From: Echinometra lucunter
Lineage: Eukaryota; Echinodermata; Echinoidea; Camarodonta; Echinometridae
Reading direction: 5' to 3'
Assembly (NCBI GenBank): GCA_029962745.1
Contig: CM057165.1
Span: 946,093-1,010,092 of the forward strand
DNA: 64,000 nucleotides
Below the pieces are notes generated by a model that was given only the letters and a program-made list of their open reading frames with translations, was not told where the DNA came from and did no database searches. Below are positions 9,806 to 20,650 of this stretch, piece by piece (the first letter of the stretch is position 1; every line of letters begins with the position of its first letter). The position numbers and the translations under genes were made by a program.

Positions 9806-11236
9806 TACATTAAGCTATAGTATGGTTCAAATTTAATTCATGGTTTAAACCTTCAAAAGCACGTTAATGTCCCCTTGTCTAATGGGCTGACAGTAAGTAC
9901 TGTAATGCGCTTAATATACACTTATACCAGTAACGCTTACTGACGTGCATCTGCTAATTTCAGTCCACGGCGGAGATTTTAAGCATAAAACCTCCTCCGT
10001 GATTACGGGCAGTGAACTTTTATCTACAATCATTGGTATACATATCCCGTTTGACCGACAGCCTTAGAGTTAATGAGACCGGCATTTCAGTCTCATGAAC
10101 TCTCAGACAACCTCTCAGAAGGTCTGAGAGGCAAATATTTCAGTGTTGTAGGTTTTGAACTATAATCCCAGTCGAATTTTTGAAAAGGACGAAATAACTA
10201 GATTGGACGTAAAGAAAAAATATTATATCTCCTTTCATATCTTTACACTAACTTCTCATTTTGTCTCTATAATTACCTAGAGTGTTGTCACACCCTTGTG
10301 ACCCTTACCCCTTTTCTCTCTAGCTACGCCGTGCAGTGTTTTCGTTTACCCTAACTACAGACCATTCTGTCCAAGATATATCAGAATATAACCAAGAAAA
10401 AAAAACTACATCAAAGCCTTCAACTTTATGACTTATCAGACCAAATAATCTTGTAATAAGTTTAGATGGGCGTATTCAGTCCCATGAATGTTTTTCCCTT
10501 TAATATTACATGGTGCGGAATGGGAGAAGTGTATTTTTTCTTTCCCTGTATTTTGTTTCGTATTGAAAAATTGTATCCTGTGTTCAGGAGAATTCATTCA
10601 TTTTTCTTCTTATGTAGGTTCAACGGTTCTCTCTCTCTCTTTTTTTTAGTAGCGCCATGAGCGCCGAAAGGCGGGCCTCTGCGCTATACAAGTAGCCACT
10701 ATTATTATTAGTAGTAGTAGTATTAAGTTTTTGAGAGCTATTCACAGACATAGTCCTTTTCAGAAAACACTTCACAATGCAACCACGGCACTACTTTACA
10801 GCACTATCAGAGAGCACTGATAATAATTTCTGAGCTGTTTATTGTAAATAATCTTATTCCCTATAAACCAAGCACACATGCTTTCATTCTTATCTATGCA
10901 ATAAGAGAAGGAAACGCATGAAATCACTTTCACTTTCAGCTAGTCTCTTTGACTCGGATTAGCTCGCATTGATTCATAAAAAGTGATGAGGGCGCGCTTT
11001 CTTTCGGTACATGTTTGGCATTACCAACGTGATCATAATCCAGTCTGATAGGGATAGTGAGAAGTGTTTTACTGAGATGCAAAGTGTGATATACAAAGAC
11101 CTATGTACTTGTAGACGGACACAAATCTCGGCCCGGGTAAAGCTTTAAAGGAATTGGTTTCCAAGGTGAATTTTTAAGAATCGTATCAAAAAGAATGGAT
11201 GATCAATGATGATTGCAAGATAAGATGATATCAAAA
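9806..11236. other. AT-rich intergenic stretch
   Basis: No gene seen. The only recognisable item is the SINE-like 3' end at 10647-10722. A possible inverted segment around 10080-10140 (TGAGAC..GTCTGAGAG) is too short to call. Confidence 0.4.
10647..10722 (+). repeat. Interspersed-repeat 3' end with (ATT)/(AGT) tail
   Basis: The segment TAGCGCCATGAGCGCCGAAA, then GGCGGG, then GCGCTATACAAGTAGCCACT, then ATTATTATTAGTAGTAGTAG resembles the 3' terminal part of a common deuterostome retroposed repeat ending in a triplet tail. The resemblance is from memory and the 5' part is not recognisable. Confidence 0.45.
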
Positions 11237-11475
11237 CAGGGACGGCGCCATGGCATTTTGATGTGGGGGGGGGGGCAAGATGACCCATAGGTGAGTTCAT
11301 TGACGTTTTAAATTAACAAATAGGGATATTACATATTTGTAAGCCCCAGGCCTCTCTTTCCCCACCCTCTTCTTTCTTCTTCCTCCTCTTTTTCTTCTCC
11401 TTTTCCCCTTTTTTTTATCACTTGAAAAATCATGGGGGAGGAGGTCGCCCCCTGCCCCCTGTAGCGTCGCCCCTG
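11237..11475 (+). mobile_element. hAT-like MITE, family copy 2, 8-bp target duplication
   Basis: The element begins CAGGGACGGCGCC and ends TAGCGTCGCCCCTG. It is flanked by perfect 8-bp repeats TATCAAAA (11229-11236 and 11476-11483). The body matches copy 1: poly-G run then CAAGATGAC, GGTGAGTT, AATAGGGATATTA, a pyrimidine tract, then TCGCCCCCTGCCCCCT. The length is 239 bp. Confidence 0.9.
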
Positions 11476-12630
11476 TATCAAAAACTTCATCCAAGTCAGT
11501 GAGACAATTGAGTTAGTTTCCATAACACCTCACCAGTGCTAATCCTCTCTTTGTACTTGTTCTTCACATAAGCATATTTTCTTTCTCCTAAATGAGAGCA
11601 GGTCATTCTGTTTCCGCTACAGAAGTTTGCATTCAACATGTTTAAACAGTTAAATGCCTTGAGAGGACTTACGTTAATAGTCAAAATTATCTGCTGCAGT
11701 GACTTACACACAAAATGTTTTACAACTCTCCTTTTAACCTTTAGAAAATGTTTTAAATCAAATTCTAGGGATCTTTTGGGCATATTCCTACATGTTTCAG
11801 CGACATCAAATCATGTTGAACATTACTGTTCATGATTAAAAAAACTCAGCACACCGCTTTGTGGTGTCATCTATCTGAGAAAGTAAGTGGAGACAAGGAA
11901 AAAGCACGCTCATACGACCTCACCTGTCAATTTTTTGAAAATTATCGTATCGTATACAAGGAACTTACAGCTGAACAAAAAAAAAAAGTGGTAAGCTATC
12001 ACGAACATCGATATGAAATTGTCCTAGATTTTTTTTTTCACTACATGTATAGTCTCCTCACACTTTTTCCTTATTTGATTGAAATTTAAACGCCGGCAGA
12101 GTTTCTATTGATGGCTTTGCTCAGCAATCACGAATTAGACGTTTGCAATCGACTTTCTGACACACATTTATATTTTTGCCGAGACATCAATATGATTTTA
12201 AGAAGTTGTATTGATTCTGGAAAATGACCCACATTTTCTTCTTGCTTCTTTTAACTTCCTAAGAAAATCCAATTCGTATTTTTGCAGTTTTTATCGCCAT
12301 GGAAGAAGAAAATGATTTGATTTCTCTTTATTTTTAAAAGCTGGGAATCAAATCAATTAAGATGTAGGGTAGGAATGTAGGTCGAATTTTGGCCAGTGCG
12401 TGAAAAGCGTCAGATATAAGGTGGCTACTATTTCATCAGCAGTTAAACAGAAACAAGAACAGTTTAAAACGCCTTTCGAAAAAACCCAGCATACATTATG
12501 TGTCTGCAAATAATATGGTTATTGTAGCTTTTCCATTATCCCATTCCAATTTGGGCGGTACATCTGCTCTGCTGTCCTCGCCGGCCTTTTGATCTCTTTT
12601 ATATGTTAGAATATTCTTTCAGAATTGAAA
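11476..12630. other. AT-rich stretch with one weak coding candidate
   Basis: An ATG-started frame at 11832-12089 (85 codons) contains ELTAEQKKKVVSYHEHRYEI and crosses two donor-like sites (GAAA|GTAAGT near 11881 and AGTG|GTAAGC near 11990). No acceptor or homology supports it, so it is not annotated as a gene. Confidence 0.3.
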
Positions 12631-12861
12631 AGGAAATGATGACGGTAATGATAATGATGATGATGATGATGATAATGATAAGGATAATGATAATAATAAT
12701 AATGATTATGATAATAATGATAATAACAATGATAATAATGATAACAACAATTTTGCTATCATCATTATCATCACCATCTTAACCATAATCACGATCATCG
12801 TCATCATCATCTCAATCAACATTATCACCACCTTCATCACCAACATCCAGCCATCATAAAT

Positions 12862-12896
<35 letters not shown>

Positions 12897-13425
12897 TTAT
12901 AACCATATCTATCATCATCATCATCAACATCATCTCGTCACCACCACCACCACCACCACCACCACCACAATCACCGTCACAATCTTCACTATCACTACCG
13001 ACACTACCATCAACCACCACTACCACCATCACCACCACCACCACCACCATCACCACCACAGCCGTCATCATTATCATCGTCATCGTCATCATCTTAATCA
13101 ACGTCCGCATCATCATCACCTCAACCCCCTCATCATGATTACCATTATTTATCACCACATCTATCATCACCACCAACACCACCACTACCACCACCACCAC
13201 CACCACCACCACCACCACCACTACTACCACGAACAATACCACCACCACTACCTACACCACCACCACCACCACCACCACTACTACCACCACCACTACTACC
13301 ACCACCACCACCACCACCACCATCACAATCACCGTCACAATTTTCACCATCTTTACCTCCACTACCATCACCATCACCACCAACACCACCACCACCACCA
13401 CCACCAGCCGCAGCAACTGCAGTAT
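12631..13425. repeat. Long (GAT/ATC/ACC)n trinucleotide tract
   Basis: About 800 bases are almost entirely degenerate trinucleotide repeats: GATGATAAT first, then ATCATC, then ACCACC blocks, all pyrimidine-biased on the plus strand after 12740. The long poly-His and poly-Val/Asp frames across it are consequences of the repeat. Confidence 0.95.
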
Positions 13426-14575
13426 AGTGGTCATAGTGTAGGAGTAGTGGCAGAAGTAGATGAGTGTAAAGTGCTCATAATAGTCAATGATAGTCAAACT
13501 TCCAGTGTTCGCTGATTATATTCTCATTTACATAATATGATAACCCATGAAAAAATGACCATAACCAATATGATTCACGAAAATCTAACGTTTATTAATG
13601 CTTTGTGAAACACTATTCAGAATAAAATTGTATACTTAGAATGACATGTATTCAGTTCTGTAACCCTCTAAGAATACATACAAATATTTACCCCCATGAT
13701 TATGATCAGTGTCTCCTAACATTATTCACTGCGAGGAAAGCTGTGAAGTAAAGATGAAAAGATATTAGATCAAGCTAGCCGTTTTGTTATGATGTTTGAT
13801 TTTAAATATATTCGTTTTTAGCCGGTGATAAGCAAGTGCTATCTATGGCTTTTCAAAGACGAATGCTTCTAGACGCACATTGTTGACTTCTGTATTGCTA
13901 CTGTTGACATCTTACAACAAGACCCTACATACAATGATCATATTATCAACCATAAAAACCACGTGATTCGGGTACGATTGACCAATAGCTAGGTAGCAGT
14001 GCCATCTGGTTATTACATGAAGACACCATCTCGCATAATTAGATGATCAACTGGCTGATAATGTGTTTCGTTATTCTAACTGCTTTACTCACGATTCTGG
14101 TCTTTTTGATCACCGATCTCTTGAACCAATTGTTTCTTTACTCCCATAATATAAATATTCTATTTTACTACCATTACAATCATGTGATCGTCGCACGTAG
14201 AGGGAAGGAAAACTTAGGCACAAAGGAGTTAGGATCAATACAGTCTTCTTTCTCGGTTTAAGTCCATATAGTTTCCCTTTTAAACCTTTACATTCTAACA
14301 ATTTGATACGTACACGCTTAGCTAGTCTCTTTTTCAAAGTATAGACATTAAACAAACAACATAAACAGGGGTGTGAAAAAGAGAGACACACATGAAACAA
14401 ATGATTATATAATTTGTATCAATATAGCAAAACCGTGTTTGCAGGTGTATTTTGAGTGTCCATTTCGAAAGCAGCTGAGAGCTGCATGTTTCAGACGAGG
14501 CCTTTCATGAGCACGTGATGCAATTAAAACTCAGATGGTGGTAATAGATGGCGCTTTTTAAAGAAAGATGGCGCC
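13426..14575. other. AT-rich stretch, nothing recognised
   Basis: No splice-bounded exon or repeat could be supported. Confidence 0.4.
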
Positions 14576-14579
14576 AAAC

Positions 14580-14645
14580 GAGAGAGAGAGAGAGGGAGAG
14601 AGAGAGAGAGGGAGAGAGAGAAAGAGAGAGAGAGGGGGGGGGGGG
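14580..14645. repeat. (GA)n followed by poly-G
   Basis: A GA tract with GGGA interruptions ends in a 12-base G run at 14634-14645, the same arrangement as at 575, 33228 and 40121. Confidence 0.9.
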
Positions 14646-15531
14646 AGAAGAAAGGAGATCATCCACTCTGAACCATGTCACGCATATTCGATTTAAAATG
14701 ACACCATTTTGAGTGATATTTGTGCACGTTTCCAGAAACAAACAAGAAACGAACAAACGTACCAAACACATCTGCTAACACGTGGAATAATCCCACAAAA
14801 TAGGATAGTCCATAAATGAATAACAATAATAATGAAGTTTTATCGAATCTGATATGATGAATGTGACACTTTGACACGGAGTTTGCGGGACCCAAAATTG
14901 TTTTCAGGACACTTTGATGATTTTCAGAACAAAGGCCTGTTTAGAATCCACTGGTGTCAATCACCCAGATATGATTGTAATTCTGTTTTCTTCATTTGTT
15001 TTTTAACTTCAGTGTCAGAGATACAGACGTATAGTGGTATACTTCCACAAACTCGTTTGGTATAGTCAGACAGTGGTTTATAGTTTAAGGGCGGAGTAAG
15101 TTGAGTGGGATTCGGGAGCGGGGGTCGAATCATTATATTGTTTCGAAAACAAAGAATAAAATCAAAATTAATTCAGGGATAGAAAATAGACCCCCAAAAG
15201 TGCGCCAGAAATATTCGTAGAATTCCCTCTTAATGAACCACAAATCGAAAACAGTTTTACATGAATATTTCAATAAAAAACAAAATTTTAGACTATACAT
15301 TCAATCTACCTTCAGAACCAGTGGTGAAATAAACAGAGAGAATTCTGGAAGAAATTAGCCAACAATTAGTGGGAACACATGTATGATGTTAAATAGAGGA
15401 TTACATGTTCTATTGCACACTAATTCTTAAACTTTGCATATTTACAGACGTGTGAATCAAACTGAATTAGAAGAGCATAAAATCTGAAAAAGAACAGAAG
15501 AAACGAAATGGGAAATAAAATACACTTCTAG
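14646..15531. other. AT-rich stretch downstream of the peptide gene
   Basis: No gene seen. It lies 3' of the minus-strand peptide gene and includes its probable 3' untranslated region. Confidence 0.4.
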
Positions 15532-15537
15532 TTTAAT
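15532..15537 (-). promoter_or_regulatory. Possible poly(A) signal ATTAAA
   Basis: TTTAAT on the plus strand, ATTAAA on the minus strand, lies about 70 bases past the stop codon of the peptide gene. It is the commonest variant of AATAAA. It could be chance in AT-rich DNA. Confidence 0.35.
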
Positions 15538-15606
15538 CGATAGATTCTACAAGAGATAAAATAGTTGAATTTGTTTGCTAGAGTCCATGGTTTTTGGTTG
15601 AATTTC

Positions 15607-18600
15607 CTAATTGTCTTCGTCGTTGAGTTGAGGGAGAACCCTGAAGCCTCGCTTCCAACCGGTTAAACAGGAGGATCCGCTGCAGCCGCTGTTACTGAAC
15701 TGGGACGTGGCCCATGCCGGAGCTCCTCGGGAGTTTATCCTGGAGGATGCCGCTGGCTCGAATCCGCGTTTCCAGGCATATCGACACTTGTCACCACTTC
15801 GTGGAGATGTATGGCGAGAAAGTGACAAAAAGACAGTGATCGTTAGAGAGATGTGAAGACAGTTGGAGATATAATTAGAGGAAGACAGGTGGATAGAAGA
15901 TAGACAAATAAAGAGATGAATGAAAAATAGATAGAGAAATAGAGAGGTACAGAGGTAGATAAAATAAATGTTAAAAATAAATGAAGAGAGAGAGAGAGAG
16001 AGAGAGGGGAGGAAAGAAAGGGTAAGATGGAAAATGATTGGTTTGAAATGATTCAATGCATTTCATACATCGAAAAGATTAGACCATGAATTTTCATGAG
16101 ATGCGTCTAGACATTTGCATTTCAACATGGCCTTCTATATTTTTCTAAACTTAGAGTTAACAAACAAATAATACTCTGACCTTTTACAGTAAAACTGAAA
16201 ATCCCAAGCTGGGTAAAATGTAAAGTACAGCGCATTCATGTTTGAATTTCATTTGAATGAATATCATCGACCGTGAAAATCCGTCCCCCAACGGCTATAA
16301 AGAATGTACAACTTAAAATATTCTGTAAAAACTGATCATCAAGGACCCTACTACACAGGGTGCAATCACAATGAACATGGCGGACAAAGAAAGCGGACAA
16401 AATAAACAACCTCTCATTCTACCCTTCACAATGGTTCTGGTAGTCAAAAGAACATCCCTTCACAGCTATTACGTTTAATCAGTAATTCCAGGTGAATATG
16501 CATGTTACACCTGTTCCACATATTTTAGATAATAGCTGTGAAGGGATGTTCTTTTGACTACCAGAACCATTGTGAAGGGTAGAATGAGGGGTTGTTTCTT
16601 TTGTCCGCTTTCTTTGTCCGTCATGTTCATAGTGAATGGATCATGTTTGGTACCAGTATTAGGTCAATTTGCATAGTTCGGGGTTTCTGTGCAACTGGCA
16701 ATGGACACGCCAGTCTATTGGACGATTGATTTTCGAGGAGTGTTTTCACAAGGAAATGGTTGATACTCACATGCACTGTTTCGTGTTCCTAAGTGGGCTC
16801 CATGATCGGGTATCTCGGTTGTCAAGGAAGTTCTGAAGAAGGTATCGTAGGTCAATCTGATCGTCTTGTGGACTGCGGATCTCCATGGCATCAAGTGGCT
16901 GTTGATGCAATAGCAGAGACAATGAAATGATAGGATATTTATACGAAAATATGACAAGCATTGTTTTGTTTACTTTTATGAAAGCAATGCTATCAGCAGC
17001 AACCCTACCGCAGGAGAAGGAGCAACTACAACAGTGGATTGATGTTCATATGAATTACCTGTTGATAATAATGATAATTAGGCAGGCATTCAAATCTTAC
17101 GCTTTGTTTTACAGGATCGTCGAACATTTCAGAAGAGGAATGTGTGCGAGCATTTTGTGTGCGTGTGTGAGGGAGTAATGACACTAAACCGTCAGAATTC
17201 AGTGGACTAATGTCTTTTATTCACCTTTAAAGAGATATTATCCTATTATTTGCTCATGCCGCAAATCTAATTTTTGAACTGGAGATTTCACCCTTATCCG
17301 AGAAGTTCAAGGGAACACGCTGATTCTCTCACCCTTTTCAGCATTCAAAGAGTTTATTTGAAAAAATACATGTTGTATACATTTACGTTTTTGGAATGTC
17401 CCGGAGAACTTCCTTCAATGTGTTCGTACAGCTAGAAGTATATTTTTATTTCATTTATTTATTCATTTATTTATGTATTCATATATCTATTTGTTTATTT
17501 ATTTACTACTTCATTTCTATTTTCATTTTATTCTATCGTTTTATTCTATCTTATTTTATTTTATTTCATTTTATTTCATTTCATTTGATTGATTTATTTA
17601 TCATTATTATATTTTTTTATTTTTTATTTATTTTTTTTTTTTTTGGGGGGGGGTATCATATGAATAAATTTATGTACCAATGTTAATGTACATATGCATT
17701 TACCAACACTCCATTTTGATTTCAAATCGTACACATTCACTGCTTGGAAAATGCTCAAAAAACCCAAGAGGTTTCTATGTCTAATTTCATCATTTTATTT
17801 TCGGCCAAAAATATGAAAAGTAGGTTAATGAGATATGATGAATGCCGAATGAATGACAGACCCTACTCTGAAAAGTAAGCCCAGAGGGCAACTTATTGAG
17901 AAATGCAGTTGTCGATTGCAATAGCAAGGAATTTGGTGTTGGGTGCAGGGACGAGATCTGTGGTAAGCGTCGTTCATTTGGAATTCAAATTTTCGAAGAG
18001 AGCGAGAATGAATAAGAGAAAGTACAACTGACATCACAGCACGAGTTATGTCTACTCATAGAAAGAAGGAATGAAATCCTAATATTGGCAACATGTTGTA
18101 TACAGAAATAATGTTTTCATACATACTGGCATTTCATTTTATTTTTCACCCTTCACTCTTGGAAATAATGGTGCTGATAAAAACCTTTTTTGTCCCACAT
18201 TTGGAACCTCTAAAGGTTCTCCAAAGTAACATTAATGATTAATATCCTAGAAAGTTCTCTAAACGGTTCTAGAAGAATATTCAGACCTATTAGTGGTTGT
18301 ACAAGGAACATTTTTGGTTTTTTTTTTAAATATAAAGAACCCTTTGCAGAACCCATTTTCTGGAGGTTCTGAATACGGGACAAAACGGATTCTAACTGGC
18401 ACATTTTTCTAAGAGTGTTTAATATTCATTGCTAATCGTTTAAGGTATCTAAAAAAGTGCAGAAAAGAAAGAAAACTGTAGCGTTGCCACTTCAAAGAAC
18501 AAAATATGAGCGATTTATTCCGTAAATGAAAGAAAATTGTAGCGTTGGCAATTCAAAGAACAAAATATGAGCGATTTATTCCGTAAATGAAAGAAAACTG

Positions 18601-19402
18601 TAGCGTTGCCAATTCAAAGAACAAAATATGAGCGATTTATTCCGTAAATGATTAATGCCCAGTGGGCTGAGAGGGCGGTAAGCGTGTAGACATACTAGAG
18701 TACCTACATAAAGAGAGTAGCGACAACCCAAGATTTGAACGCCATTTTGTTTCCCTGTTACGCAACATTTCTATTCAATTCCGATAAGCAAACGGGTGTT
18801 CGACAATAGAAAGAATTTGAACGCCATTTTGTTTCCCAAGAAGTAGGACGTCTATGTCGCTACTCTCTTTATGTAGGTACTCTAAGACATACTAGAGTAC
18901 CTACATAAAGAGAGTAGCGACAACCCAAGATTTGAACGCCATTTTGTTTCCCTGTTACGCAACATTTCTATTCAATTCCGATAAGCAAACGGGTGTTCGA
19001 AATAGAAAGAATTTGAACGCCATTTTGTTTCCCAAGAAGTAGGACGTCTATGTCGCTACTCTCTTTATGTAGGTACTCTAAGACATACTAGAGTCCCTTA
19101 ATAGAGAGAGTTACGACAACCCATTATTTGAACGCCATTTTGTTTCCACTGTTACGCAACATTTCTATTTAATTTTGATGAGCACCTGGGTGTTCTAAAC
19201 AGGAAGAATTCGAATGCCATGTTGTTTCCAAAAAATAAGACGTCCATGTCCCAACTCTGTCTATTCAGGGACTCTAAGACATACCTGTTCGTCATGTGTG
19301 AGTTCAATGCCATCTTCTGCTAGCATGCCGGGTAGTATGGCCAGTCCAACAAGAAAGATGGCGACGGCCAGAGGGAATGTGAGGGCGTTTACGTACATGA
19401 TT
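15607..19402 (-). CDS. Three-coding-exon gene for a predicted secreted C-x4-C peptide precursor, family not recognised
   Basis: Coding exon 1 is 19398-19285: ATG, 38 codons, leader MYVNALTFPLAVAIFLVG then LAILPGMLA, a likely cleavage site before EDG, and donor CAG|GTATGTC. Exon 2 is 16898-16771: acceptor CATCAACAG|CC, 42 codons plus two bases, acidic, donor GCAT|GTGAGT. Exon 3 is 15796-15607: acceptor CACGAAG|T, 62 codons, ending NDEDN and TAG. Phases agree at both junctions (0, then 2), giving 143 residues. A further acceptor (CTACTACAG) sits four bases before the ATG, so an untranslated exon probably lies upstream. The C-terminal half has two motif copies, C-IGDK-C-RYAW-KRGF and C-SGSS-C-LTGW-KRGF. 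The first is split by intron 2. Both share C-x-G-x2-C-x3-W-K-R-G-F, as expected of prohormone-convertase sites releasing disulfide-ring peptides. I do not recognise the family. A neuropeptide or other secreted signalling precursor is the inference. GC is well above background in exons 1 and 3. Confidence 0.72.
15975..16007. repeat. (GA)n tract in intron 2
   Basis: A short GA microsatellite in the 974-base second intron, just upstream of exon 3. On the transcribed strand it is a CT-rich tract. Confidence 0.8.
16368..16634. mobile_element. Foldback element with 104-bp arms, in intron 2
   Basis: The left arm 16368-16471 and right arm 16530-16634 are inverted copies with roughly four or five mismatches. 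The arms begin CACWATGAACATGRCGGACA and end CATCCCTTCACAGCTATTA. The loop is about 58 bases. A transcript through it would form about 100 bp of nearly perfect double-stranded RNA. It is non-coding and lies inside the peptide gene. Confidence 0.9.
17440..17653. repeat. (ATTT)n-rich tract ending in poly-T and poly-G
   Basis: Degenerate TTTA/TTCA tetra- and pentanucleotide repeats followed by a T run and a G run, inside intron 1 of the peptide gene. Confidence 0.85.
18154..18417. mobile_element. MITE with CACTCTTRGAAA ends, in intron 1
   Basis: The left end CACTCTTGGAAA (from 18154) and the right end TTTCTAAGAGTG (to 18417) are inverted repeats. Inside are repeated GGTTCT/AGAACC motifs. It is 264 bp and non-coding. 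The CACTCT start is shared with the element at 35793 and a single end at 28044. Confidence 0.75.
18467..18649. repeat. Three tandem copies of a 61-bp unit
   Basis: The unit begins GAAAGAAAAYTGTAGCGTTG and ends GCGATTTATTCCGTAAAT. Copies are at 18467, 18528 and 18589 and are almost identical. The array lies in intron 1. Confidence 0.95.
18689..19277. repeat. Tandem array of three palindromic MITE-like units beside an exon donor
   Basis: Units start with GACATACTAGAGT at 18689, 18886 and 19082, a period of 196-197 bases. Each holds a 187-bp element whose ends are inverted repeats (AGAGTACCTACATAAAGAGA and complement). Each also contains two direct copies of TTTGAACGCCATTTTGTTTC. Units 1 and 2 are nearly identical and unit 3 is diverged. 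The 10-base spacer AAGACATACT recurs before each unit and the sequence just after the array (AAGACATAC) contains the exon 1 splice donor. Confidence 0.9.
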
Positions 19403-20220
19403 CTGTAGTAGTTTGAGGAGAACAAAAGCAAAACAATCCATCATTGTGAGATCCTAAACTGATTTATTATTTATTTCTAATTAATTTTTCATCAATTGAA
19501 ATGTGAGTTTACAGCTGCATACACCTAAGTCTCTCCCTAGGATTTGCTTTAACAATCGTACTTTTTAAACATTCGGTTATTGTTGCCTTAGTTTAAATCG
19601 CAAAGTCTGTTTATTGGAAAAAAATATTGGAAGGAAAAATCATGCTGAACCTTCCTTATCATTGCGAAGTCTCCTTCATCCGGACGTCAATCTATTTTTT
19701 ATTAAAATTTGTCATTGAATGGTATTTCACCCTGTATGGCAAACATAAACTTTTATGTAAGAAAGTGTGAAATAATAAACCTTCAAAATAACAAAGCTGT
19801 GATATATCAATCAGCTTCCCCCACCATGCCTACCCCCTCCCACACGTAAAAGTTCACTGTATGAAATATTAAATTCTGTCATCTCTTACATTACATGAGA
19901 ATGTTTGTAAGAAAATGGAAAATGCAGAGAATGCACGAATAAGGAGAAAATATGACAGTACTCATTAAAATTCATGATGACTGAAAACTTCAAGTTGGCA
20001 AAAAAAAGGTTTTTGAACTTACACGAAGGGCTAGGCTGTGCTAGCTTACACTCCCTTGTACTATTCGTGGAAATAATCTTTGTCACACTTTAATAGTGAT
20101 AATCTATTTCCATGTCTCTAACCGTTACAGCATCACATCTTAGTTCCAATTTTTCACACAATTTAGATCGTTTATCACCTTGTTTTCCTATGCATTTATA
20201 TTCTTTTCCCAATTTTTTTG
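19403..20220. other. Probable 5' intron of the peptide gene, otherwise nothing seen
   Basis: Minus-strand sequence just upstream of the ATG ends in a pyrimidine-rich acceptor, so this stretch is likely intronic. No untranslated exon or promoter could be identified. Confidence 0.35.
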
Positions 20221-20650
20221 TTTTGTTTGTAATCAAGCAATTTTTCTCCTTTCTCTGCACCTTTCTCTATCCCTCGATCATCGTTCTTTCCTCTCTCTTT
20301 TTGAGACCCTGTTTTCTCTTCATGTTCTTTCTTTTTACCCCTCCCTGTATTTTACCTGCTCTCTATATATATCACTTTTCACCTCCTTTCTGTTCCGTCC
20401 TCTCTCTTTATCCCTCTTCCCATTCAATGTTTTAGATCTTTCCCTTTCTTTTCCCTGGCTAGGTCCCTCTCCATCACTCTCTCTCTCTTTTCATCTCTCT
20501 CTGTATTGTTCTCCATCTGCTTTATCACCAGGTACCTCTCTTCATACCCCCGCTCTCTTCCCCCTCCCCCTCTCTCTTCCCCCTCCCCCTCTCTTCCCTC
20601 TCCCCCCCCCCTCTCCCCATCTTTCTCTCAGCTAGCTTCTCTCTCAGAAT
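20221..20650. repeat. Pyrimidine-rich (CT)n-like tract
   Basis: About 430 bases of CTCTCT, CCCTCC and TTTCTC blocks with a C run near 20606. The long frames across it are low-complexity. Confidence 0.8.

Noticed and set aside
12706..13515. Poly-His, poly-Val and Asp-rich open frames
   Set aside because: They are translations of the trinucleotide tract; every frame of such a repeat is open.
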